From assembly GCA_947568835.1 (NCBI GenBank), contig OX387608.1, forward strand, positions 14,422,001 through 14,486,000: a stretch of DNA of 64,000 nt, read 5' to 3'. The position numbers and the translations under genes were made by a program. This DNA comes from Protonemura montana. Its lineage: Eukaryota; Arthropoda; Insecta; Plecoptera; Nemouridae. Below the pieces are notes generated by a model. It was not told the DNA's origin. It saw only the letters and a list, made by a program, of their open reading frames with translations, and did no database searches. Shown in pieces: positions 37,501 through 49,500 of this stretch (within the stretch, counting starts at the first letter, position 1; the number at the start of each line of letters is the position of its first letter).

Positions 37501-40500
37501 AGGAACACCACGTACGCCCCTCAATGAGTGATATATGTAGCCAAAGCTTGGTCTTTTATTATAAGGGGTTTAACACTTTCACTTTCAGAGAGTTAATGGC
37601 ATTGACGGATGATTGATGGGTGGGAGAGGGTTTCGTCGATGCGACGATGCGTCGTCGTACGGGAATTTGCGAGTGAAAGACGTGCAGTCGGGCTTGGCGT
37701 AATTATCCAGGCAATTGGATGATGTAAGTGGAATGTGCGACCTCTCTCGGATCTAATTTCTGAACGGTGTTCCTGGTTTTTGGTAAATGGGGTTGGGTTT
37801 GGGTGATCGACGGGGATCGAGAACTATTGGGGAAGGATTAGGATGGGGAAAGGGGAAGTATGATCAAGCTTGGGGCTTGCATGGTGGATTTTTGTGCACT
37901 TTGAAGATAATTAGTACCATGTATAGTCATACAATGCGTAACCGTCGAGGAAGAGGAGCACATTTTCTTCTCTGACCGTGAACAGAGAAGTTTTCAATCG
38001 CTTGTAAAGTACCGAACATAAATGTAGTTAAAAATATACTTATTTCATTCGGCAATTTTTATCGACTTTTTAAGTCAAACGCTTGCATGCTCTGCCAGAT
38101 AAAGTGACGAATAGTTGTCATGTTTAGCGATCTCCGCTTGAACCTTGCGCATTAAAAATACCAGCACTTTTTTGTAAGCTTTAAGAAAGAGGAGATGATT
38201 TTTCCCGCGTATTGTTTAATCGATAATTCACCCACAACGCTCATCCAATCAGTTTAGCTCTAAAATTGTCTTTCTTAAAACAAAAATTCTCATTCAACTC
38301 CAGCAAGCTCTCAAGATTACAAGAGAAACGTTAGAAATTTAAAAATGTACTGTAATTTGCTTGTAATATTTTCTTTGACTAGCACCAACCAGGTCACAAT
38401 GAAAAATCAAAAAAATCTAGCCCAAGTTCCCACAAGAATCCCCATTCCCCAACTAACCAACACTCAGCCCGCGACGCCGACTCCAAGTTGAGCTCGCCTC
38501 GAGGGTAGAATGGAGCCGTTACTTCCGCTACGACGGCCAGCAATAGGAAGTGACGTCTAGTGTATAGCATCTGTAAATACGGTCTAATACTCCAGAAGAT
38601 TGTTTCCCTGTCCCCCTCCATCCAGCATCATCCCGGTCCTGGGAGCACGCTTGCCTGCTTCTGTGGTAGCCGAGGTCTCTCTTCCAGAGATCAAACGTCC
38701 CCAACAGACATGGCATTTTATCGTGGAGCATGCTGGTGTAATGGAACCATAGGGCGGAAATAATAAAAAGTGTTTTTTTTTGTTTTGCGTGCTTTTCCAT
38801 TATCTGTATGCTAGATCACGGGAGTATAAACGGAACTAAGCAGGGAAATGTTTTAAGGATTCAAAACCGAGGTAACTCTAGAAGAGTTATGTTTCAGGTT
38901 CCATTAAAATAGGTTTTCGATTACAGTAAAATCAGGACTGATGACAAGTTTTTGTGGAACTATAGGTAGTGCACTTTCTTAAATGGATGTATTGAAACTT
39001 TTGGTCAATTCATTAGGCACCCAATGTACATTTTCATTTGATTCTTAAATAAAAAACGATCCTAAACTTCACAGAAAACTTAAAAATGTTTGATTTTGAA
39101 TAGAAAAACTCGCAGACAACTTGAATTTGAAGTTGCTGATATGTCGATATTTCTCTTTCACACCTGAGCTAGGCATGTTAAGATTACCCAGGGACAACTC
39201 GAAGAGATATCTACACAAATGAACACAAATAACGCAAATTTGAGATAAAATAACTTGATTTTGTATTCATTGATGTATTGTTGACTGTATTAGAGTATTG
39301 ATTTATTGTTAGTAACTAATAAATACAATGTAGTTTGAATATAAAACGTAGGTATTGGGTACGTATGTATAGATGTATGTGTTAAGTATGTAGTATGTAT
39401 TGTGTAATGTATGTATTATGTAAAAAAAAACTGTATACACTTGAAGTTGAGGTCTTTGTCTAGTTACAAATAAAACTGAATCAAATGAATAGACAGAGAT
39501 TCGGGAGCGACAGGAGTTGATTCAGGACGTCATTCTCTATCCCCCAGGTCACCCGCACTTCTTCAACCAACTCTCCAACGGCCTGGACCTTGTCTCGATG
39601 GCCGGTGAGTGGCTGACAGCCACCGCCAACACCAACATGTTCACCTACGAGATAGCCCCAGTCTTCATCTTGATGGAAACGGTGGTCATGGAGAAGATGA
39701 GAGCAATAATCGGGCCAGAGTGGTCGAAAGGGGACTCGATCTTGGCGCCCGGAGGATCCATATCCAATCTGTACGCTTTTCTGGCGGCGAGGCACAAGAT
39801 GTTCCCGTTGTACAAGGAGAAGGGGATGAACAGTATCCGGGGGCAACTGGTCATGTTCACGTCAGATCAGGTGGGTGGCTTGACGGCGATTGTCTAACTG
39901 TCATTTGGGTTATGGAGGTTAAGTAAGGTTATGTTATGTTATGCTATGTTTTGGTTAGGTTACCTCAGTTACAATATGCTATTCTGATGATTTAGGCATT
40001 GATGATAAAAGAGGGATGTAAATCATATGCCAGTCAAAAAGGAACTATTTCTAAAGGTTGAGAGATCGAACTGTGGACAAAGATGAGCCTAAAACGGAGA
40101 GGGGGTTATTTACGACAAGGTTAGAGTCTTCAGAATCCGTCTTTCTAATTTCTTATGCTCTGCACGCCACTCTTTATAATCTGTCTAGTTTCTCAAATTA
40201 ATCTTAAACTTTATACACTCTCTAGTTTCTTCGGTCTATGTTTTGGCACCCTTCTCTTAACTTTGCATAAAGGCTCTTTGCCGTTCAAGCAATTTGAAAT
40301 ACTTTCTTGAGAAACTCGTTTTTCTTCGTCTCGTTCTTTTCTTTCCGTCTATTTGCATGCTATTTTTACAGGACGCCCTCTAACTTTTTCACCACCAACA
40401 CAATGAGAGTTTTCTTTGCTAAGGTTAGATAAAGTAGACATGAGTCTAAAAATCATAATTTAAAAAAAATTTTTTTCAACAAATATTTAAAACAGTCTGT

Positions 40501-43500
40501 ACCCGGACTGCTCAAGGACTGTCCCCCAGTAATGCAGGGGGGCAGTCCTTGTGCTGGTATCTTCTATCACGGGCTAGACTGTAGCAATGCTGTGACAGTC
40601 CTTGTGCTGGTATCTTCTCTCACGGGCTAGACTGTAGCAATGCAGGGGACAGTCCTTGTGCTGGTATCTTCTCTCACGGGCTAGACTGTAGCAATGCAGG
40701 GGGACAGTCCTTGTGCTGGCATATTCTCTCACGGGCTAGACTGTAGCAATGCTGGGGACAGTCCTTGTGTTGGTATCTTCTCTCACGGGCTAGACTGTAG
40801 CAATGCAGGGGGACAGTCCTTGTGCTGGTATCTTCTCTCACTAGCTAGACTGTAAAGTAACACGTTGGCCTCTGCATGTCACCTTATCCAATCTTTATGG
40901 GTTTTCATCTTTTCCAGCATTCCATCTTGTAAAATAAAATGGTTTCCTCTACAGATCTGCACGAAAATCGCCTCCCAATCTTGGTGTTTGTGTATAAAAT
41001 CTTTTAAGACACTTTTTTTCTTATGAACCGACTTTCCATCAAATATTTGTACAACTTTCACTTCCACTTCCGCCCACTAACCCCGGCTTTGGGAACACTT
41101 GGGAAAACACTCCAACACCACGTCGCTGCCGTTCTTCAGGCGAGGAAGTGTCGTCGTGGACGGGCGTCAGAAAAGTTCACAACGACACTTCCTCGGCTAG
41201 ATATCTGCACATCGCTCGCCGCCACCACCGATCCTCCCAAACGCCCTCCCCTGCCGCCACGAAACACCAGCCCCTGTCCCCTTACAACCGTCAACGTTTC
41301 GAACAAATAATCCGTTCAGTGAGATGACATAATTTCCCGGCACAGGCGCCACCGGTCTATTTGAGATTACATGCGGGCCAACTGTCATTTTTAAAAGCAC
41401 TCCAAATCATTTCCGCTGACATCCGCCTTTTTTTCTGCAGTCAAGTTTCTAGCGTGCCAAGATGTTTGGTTTTTCGAGCTGTTGTACGAATTTTTCTTCC
41501 AATAATAACAATCCTGGGAATTATTTTTCAGATTTGATAAGTATTTTGAAATCCCGCCATTGAAATCACAACTAAAATTTAATTTATGAGTTGGTACAGT
41601 GTAGCAATCCAGGGGGACCGTCATTGTCCTGACATCTTTTCTCACACGCTACACTGTATATGCTGTATACATCGGCTAGATATGCATAAACCTTGCCGCC
41701 AAAGACAAGCCCCATTTAGCCCCGTCCCTTGGCCCTCTACCCTTCGTTTGACAATGCGTCGTTGAACCACACGGATGTGTTTCAGTGTCACTACTCCATC
41801 AAGAGCTGCGCCTCTGTCTGTGGACTGGGAACCGACAACTGCGTGGAGGTGCCTTCCGATGACAGGTATGCCGTGCTCATGATACTACTTTTGTTGGAAT
41901 TGATTATTTATCTGATTGGTTAGTTATATTATAAAAAAAAATCCGTAAGAATAAAAAAAATACGTTTTTTGACCCCTAGCACTTGCCAATATTACATTGT
42001 ATTGCTGGAAAAAAATCTGTATTCTCAGTATAATATTCGTTGATCATACAAGCTCATAAAAATGCTTTTAAATCAGAAGTTTAGTTCAGAAATATGGCAG
42101 CACGTTAACCAAAGAAATGTGTCACGTTTTGAGCGAATTCCTATGTTATTTTCGCGTCAATGAAGATGCCGTACACTCCGAATAAAATACTAGAGTATAT
42201 TTTAGAAATTCCAGCGACTGCTGGGCACACTTCCAGACTTTCTTTGTGCATCAAAGTCCTAAAAAAAATGGTTTAATGTAATCTTTTAATACAGGAGATA
42301 ATTTAAAATCTATGTCCATGTCCAGGGCCCGCATGATCCCGTCCGAGCTCGAGCGACTCGTGCAGGAGCGTCTCGCCAAGGGGCACATCCCGTTCTTCGT
42401 CAACGCCACGGCGGGCACCACCGTGCTCGGTGCCTTCGATCCCATCGACCCAATCGCAGACATCTGCGAGAAGTACAAAATGTGGCTGCACGTAGATGTG
42501 AGTCACCTTTCTTTTTGGTTGAACGTCGCCATAATCTCGCAGTCTCTTGCTAGGTTCGTCCATGATTAGTTAAATGGTCCCAAAAGAACACCCATCCAAC
42601 TAATGAGACCTTACCCAGAGTGGTAATTTTGGCGGTGCTACCATGATGTTACATAATACAAACTGTTAGGTTATGTATCCCTGGCCAAGGGTGGCACTTT
42701 TCGGCGCTAGGTCGCGGTTATAACTGCTTGGTGCTGTGGCATGGTGGTGCTACTGATAGTAATACCAGGGATACGAAATGACCGCTCTAGGTCCAATAAT
42801 CCAGGTGTAAATCTAGAAACAAAACTGCTATCACAGAATTTAAAATAGTTCAACTTTCTTCTAAATTGTATGCAGCTGTAAAGTTGGTGCTCTTCCAGAT
42901 TTCAACAACCGTCTGTGTTTCTTAACTTTGGCAGCTTGTGAATGCATAAGAGTATGTGGTGGCCATTGCTAACACAGCGGCAATCCAGTACCTTGATAGT
43001 TCGTTGCTATTTAGGAAAAAAAAATTAAATCTTTCCACTTCTTCGCAACTAACACCTTAACTTTTCACTCATTTTCTTTGCCAGGCGGCTTGGGGTGGAG
43101 GCCTGCTGCTGTCCAAAAAGTACAGACATCCAAGACTCGACGGCGTGGAACGGTGAGTTACCAAGCTTTTAAATTATTACTGAACGTTTTCTCAAGTCCA
43201 ATTTCAGACAGCTACACATTTTTTTCATAAAACTCATAGATAGTCTGCTTCTTACCAACAAGTCTGAGTTGGACTGAATCACTGAACACTTACAAATTGT
43301 TTGTATTTAAACTAAATTCACCTTGACGACCATTGTCTCATTAAAAGGGGTAATCTCCTAGATTATCACTCAAATTTGGAGTAAATTCATGCCCCAGTGG
43401 CATTAAAACAATCTCAAAACTTGAACGATGGTTAGTGAAAATACAGTATACAGATTTAAGAGCAATAGTGTTTAGCCGTACTATCATGTAGCGCTAACGT

Positions 43501-46500
43501 TTAACTGTCTTCGCTAAAAATGACCACCAAATGACTACTAAACCGACAAAAATGGAGGATGCTACTATAGATGGAGTCACAGTCGTTTAAAATGTTACAC
43601 ATATTTCACTTTATCTCGCATATTACTCGCATTTGAGATTGGTTTACGCTTTAATAATCTTTATCAATGCTAACCTCAACGATTTATACACATTTATCGA
43701 TATTTAAAGTCGTAATTGTTGAATTGTGGACGGTTTGTAAAAAAACGGCCGCAAGCGCCACCGAGTGGCACCTTCCGCTACCACGAGTTTACGGCTCGTT
43801 TCCTCAGCAGAAATTAAAACATTAACGCTGGTCCTCTGACCAAACCTTTTAAACTCGACGGTTTAAATCCTAATCATAATGGCATATCTCTGGCTTGCGC
43901 TCTGAACCAAACCCAACCCCCAACTCGAAGAGAGACAGCGCTGAACGCAAATTAGAACCACGCACAAAACAGCTGCAGATCAGTTCACGACTCGACGCAC
44001 TCGCATCGACCCCCCCACCCCCCCTGGAATTTCCGATATTTAATCTCGACGCCGAGCGTCGCGACGCCAGCTGCTGTCTGGTACAACCTTCTCCCACCCC
44101 CGCCCGTGAAATTTTACCCTCTTCCCTGGACCCGTATTGCAACAGCGTTGTGCGTTATTTGACCCTCGTTTAAAATGCAAGGGTGGTGTTTGGCGGATTG
44201 ATTAAATATGTTGTTTTCTGGGTTGATTGACGATGGGATTTAATTGGCTTTTTTCAGGCTCAAATCTCCTTCATCTAACCTTAGCATCAGTTTCAAAAAT
44301 TTACTTTTTAACATAGGAAAAGTTGCAAAATGATGGGAAAATTTTGTTAATTATTTATTTAGTAGTAATTATAAACCCAATTGACTGGGCAAGAGTGATT
44401 GTGTATCTGACAATTAATAAGCATCTTGTCTAATCTTCGTTGTCCGTAAGATAATAAAATGAACCCCAGCTACGCGAGTAAGCGTTGGTTAATCATGTTT
44501 CTGCCAGAGAACCATTTTTCTCGCGTCAAATTCACACTTTTGTAACAAATTGTGAAATTGTCCGATTTTGGGCGAGACGAGGAACAATTCCCTGATGTAA
44601 TGAAGTGGTTGGGTTCCTTGCAGCTCAGCGTCAGAGCAATTTAAAAATAAAATGTGATGTAGTTAATATATTAACGTGATTTTCATCAATCTTTGACAAG
44701 AAAGCCGCAACTTTGTTTTGTAGTTAGGAATATTTAGACAGAGAGAGAAGATCTAAGGGATCCCAGGGGCTCTCTGCGTTACACTTATGGGAGAAAACAC
44801 CAGCATTTCCTCCAAATTTTTGCCCTTGGTGCTATTCGACAAGAGAAGTATATGTGTCTACACCGGGCTTCCCCTCATATCTCTTAGGCTAGATTAGATT
44901 CATCATCACCCTAACAATCACGCACTCATTCACCGACGCCATTAGACCAGTGCCACTGGGCCCGCTGTCAAAACAGTGCGTCGTTAAACATAATAAAATC
45001 AATCAAGCTTTATTTAAATAAAAAAAGTTTCAGAAAATTGTCATTTCAATGTGTCTACCGCTTTCCCTGAGCACAGAAACTAGCCAAAACCAGGCAAAAT
45101 CTAAATCTGCAACAAAAGAACACCCCGTTCGCCGTCTGACGTCATCGTCGCCGCGTCGCCTCTCAGTGCCCGTGACGCAATTGTGCAATTAGCCTGCGCT
45201 TGTTTGGTAGGTGCATGATTAATGCGTGACATTACAAATCAATTAGCCCACTTTGGCGGTGACAAGTGCCCTAAGGGGGGGTAAGTAGGATCAGGGGGGG
45301 GGGGGTGTGCGGTGGAAGCGTCGAGGGGGCTGTAATTAATACGATTTGCGAGGGGTAGGGGACGCGTGAAAGTTTGTCACTTTACAAGGGATACGTTTTT
45401 GGGGGTGGTTTAAAAAAGAGGTTTGAGATTTTTATTAAATTCCCTGAGTCAGCTAGAGTGATATTTGAGGGTTTGATGGTCAGGCACATGTATATCATTT
45501 TGGGATTGGAAACTAAATTGCAACGCGGTAAACTATTGCAGGGTTTTTTGGTATTTTTGGTGATTCCAAAACAGAGGTGAAACCAGCAAGCGATGGATGG
45601 ACTAGCTCCCATTCCGAAGTTAACTATAGGCGAGTGTATTTCTTCGCAGTTGAATAATAATTGTTATGCGATTTACAAGTACGCTAGACTCTTATTTTAT
45701 TCGCTCATAACCTCAATTTCACAAACACAGATTCTTTAGAATTTTTTTGAGATAATCGATTTTGAGCAGAAGTAGTTTTCGAACTAATTTTAAATTGGTT
45801 AAATATTGTATCATTGAGTTTATAGCTGGCCAGAGACTCAGCGCTAATTTTAAACTGTCTTCACGAAAATTGCTGACCGAACTGCTTCACTTTCAAAAAT
45901 GGTAGTCGCCCAGAGATGGAGCGACCGTAATTTTGAGTGCTGAATTATTTCCTTTTGCTATGGTTTTTAGACTCGTGTCTACTTAATTTATCCTTAGCAC
46001 TAGTTTAAAAAAAAACTATTTGAACTGGGTTTTGAATTTGCTAAGTAAAGGACAACTAAATTTCCCCACGTTTCGTAACATGTACTAGTTACTTCTTCAA
46101 GGACTGCTCTATCTCTTGAAGAAGTAACTAGTATATGTTACGAAACGTCCGGAAATTTAGTTGTCCTTTACTTAGCATTCAAAACCCATTTCAAATAGTT
46201 TTTTGTTATTTCTCACAGATTACTCGCATTTAAGACTGGTTTTCACTCAACGTTTAAAGATTGCAGTGCTAATCTCGACACGTATCGATATTTTGAGTCA
46301 CAATTATTTAATTGTTGAGGTCTGTAAAATGCCCTGCCACCAGCACCATCTGGTATTATCCTCTGACACCACGTGTTGCCGGCTCCTTTGCTCAGCAGAA
46401 ATATTAACATGAACGCTGGCCTTCTGATAAAACCTATAAACTCAACGACATTGGCATATCTGATTGCAGTGCCAACTCGATTACGTGGAACCCGCACAAG

Positions 46501-49500
46501 CTGATGGGAACTCTGCTGCAGTGCTCGACGATACACTTCAAGGAGGATGTAAGTGCACTTTAACAGGAAACATGTAACCAACTGAACCACACAACGCGAT
46601 GCTGCTTTATTTGCTTGGGAAACCCTTCCCTAACTCGGGATCGGTTGCCTACTGCTGAGAAGGGGACGGGATAGTTATTGAGTGGGTGACTAAAATATCA
46701 AATACTCGATATGTGTAAAATAGTTACAGGTTATCGACGTCCTAAATACCTTCACGCTAGTTTTAGAAATGATAACTAAAAAATGCATTTAAAAGTAGCT
46801 CACTGGGCCTATTTGGTTGCCCAGCCTGCGTCAGTAACTGCGATTTCCCCGGGTTTTCCATCGAAGAACTACTAGTTAAAATGGCCGATCACATATTCTT
46901 CTTGCAACATCAACCCTTAAGTGCCAATAGGGTAGTTTTTCAAGTAAATTCTTGAAATTGGCAATTTTCTCTAATGGTTCAATTTCTGAAAATGATTTTA
47001 CACACGACCCGTTTTGCCTTTTCTTGTCAGCGTCTAGAGGAACGGGTCAATGACGAAAAAATTGTAGACTTCTTAAAAAGGGACAGACCCCATTAACCCG
47101 TGCCCGGCATCGGGCAGTTCATCACAATGTAATAGTAATGGGTGGGTGAAACAAGGGTTGTCATGGCAATCTAAAACAAGTAACCCGTGCCCGGCATCGG
47201 GCAGTTCATCACAATGTAATAGTAATGGGCGGGTGAAACAAGGATAGTCATGGCAATCTAAAACAAGTAACCTGTGCCCGGCATCAGGCAGGCAATAGTA
47301 ATGGGTTGGTGATTCAGGGGTTGTTACGGCAATCTAGAAAAGGTATCTTCTGCCAAGCTGACATTGCCTGGATAGCAACAGAAATCGATGCTATAGTCGA
47401 TTCGCGACTTAGATGAGTGGCTCTTGTTTCAGGGACTGCTTATGTCATGTAACAACATGGAGGCCGAGTACCTGTTCATGCAGGACAAACTGTACGATGT
47501 CAAGTACGACACTGGCGACAAGGTCATTCAATGTGGACGCCACAACGACATCTTCAAGTTGTGGTTGCAATGGAGAGCAAAGGTGAGTCGGTCGCACGCC
47601 ACTGGCGAGCGGTCAGAACACATGATCGATGATTGACGACGCACTGTTTTGACAACGTGGTAATGGTCTTATGGCGTCGGTGAATGAATGAGATGATGAG
47701 GAGGATGATGAACCCAATCTTGACTAAATAGGGATGATAAGAAACCCGGTGTCAGCTCGTAGCCTACTCATGTCGTAGATAATCAAATGCTTGACGCCCC
47801 TTCCGAAGGACGGTACAACGCGATACACAGGATTCCTCCACAAATCCATGCCGTCGAGAGGTTGATAAGCAAGGCGAGTGAATTTATACAACTTCATTCT
47901 CTACAACATCTTGAACCTAGGAACCGTAGCGGCCGAACGGAACCACTTAGTTTTAGAGAAATCTTTCAATACACGAGGTTATTTGTACGTCCAAGCAATA
48001 AGGAAATATCGTCGACATGAGCTGAGGAAACTTCAAAATCTGAACATCAAGTGGTCAAAATGTATCAGGTATTCATTTCAAGTATTGAACATATGCCCTT
48101 TTGGTACCTATTGTATTATCAAATCCTCGACGGACATAAAAAACATCAATTTAGGCTAAAATCCAGCGTAAAACAGTCGATAGCTTCTGGCCGGAAATCA
48201 TCTTCAAGTCGGCTTACAGTTACCAATCACCGAGACCCACATCATTGTTACTCTCCGTTCAGGGCACCGACGGCTTCGAGCGACACATGGACCGGCTAAT
48301 GGAGCTGGCCGAGTACATGGTGAGACGCATCAAACAGCAGCCCGACAAGTTCCATCTGATAATGCAGCCAGAGATGGTGAACATCCCCTTCTGGTATATA
48401 CCACAGAGGCTGCGTGGTCAGCCACACACGTCTGCGTGGGAGAAGTCGCTGGGAGAGGTACGTGAGATATTTGTCTTGTAAAGAAAGCTTCGTAGCTAAA
48501 ACCCCTGGGTTTTGTACATTCCTGGGTAAAAAAAATGCATAATAGCAGTTCAGTCTCAACAAGCCCTTCGACGAGCCCTTCAGCAGTTCAACCCTTTCGA
48601 CGAGGGTTGAAAAAACACTGGCTATTCACAAATATCTGCCTCCTCCTCCCCGCCCTTCACACGCACAATTGATTTTAGGCACCCGTTCCATTTGCACCCT
48701 ATCCGGTATACGGTAAAAAAGTCGCGTGAAAAACATAAATATTTGTGTAAGCTCAACTTTCACCTCCTGGTCAAGCTTTTCATAATTTATTTCACTCACT
48801 TGAGCTTTCACTATTAATGAAGTAGCTAGAACTTGTAACGACACATTATTATTAATATTTGTGGTGTTTAACGACGCACTGTTTTGACAACTGGCCATGC
48901 GGCACTGGTCTGATGGCGTCGGTGAATGAGTGGATGATGATGAGGATGACCTAGCCTAGAAGGGAGGAGGGGAAATCCATTGGTGGCACGTAGCCTACTC
49001 CTGCCGAAGACCAAGGGAACCACCGGCTTAACGTCCCTTCCGAAGGACAGTACAACTCGAACAGCAGGATTCCTCCACAAATCTATGCTGTCGAGAGGTT
49101 GATAAGCAAGGCGAATGAATTTGCTGTTTTAATTTTCATCCCACCTACCTCTCTCCCGAACAGTACTGGTCATGTGTATGATGGTCACCCATCCAATACC
49201 TGACTCAGCGCAGTGTTGCTTAACTTCGGTGATCTAACGAGAATCTGTGTTACCAACACGCCAAACAGTTCGGTGACGATACATTAGAAGAACGGTCCTA
49301 CTTTTCTAACACCCAACGAATGAAAGGTTTTGTTTCGATCACAAGCATGTCCCAATACTCTCGTTAGTGCGTTTCGCTGCTCTTTTCATCCATTTAAAGC
49401 TCATTCTTCGATTGTCCCTGGGTTTCATTTACCTAAAACTGTTAAACATTCATCGAAGCTCACTTATCTAGCGGCTTCTCAACTTCCACATGAATTTTGA

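Noticed and set aside
35659-40856. CRISPR-like look of the 54-bp arrays
   Set aside because: Units are contiguous with no unique spacers and lie in introns of an animal gene; they are minisatellites.
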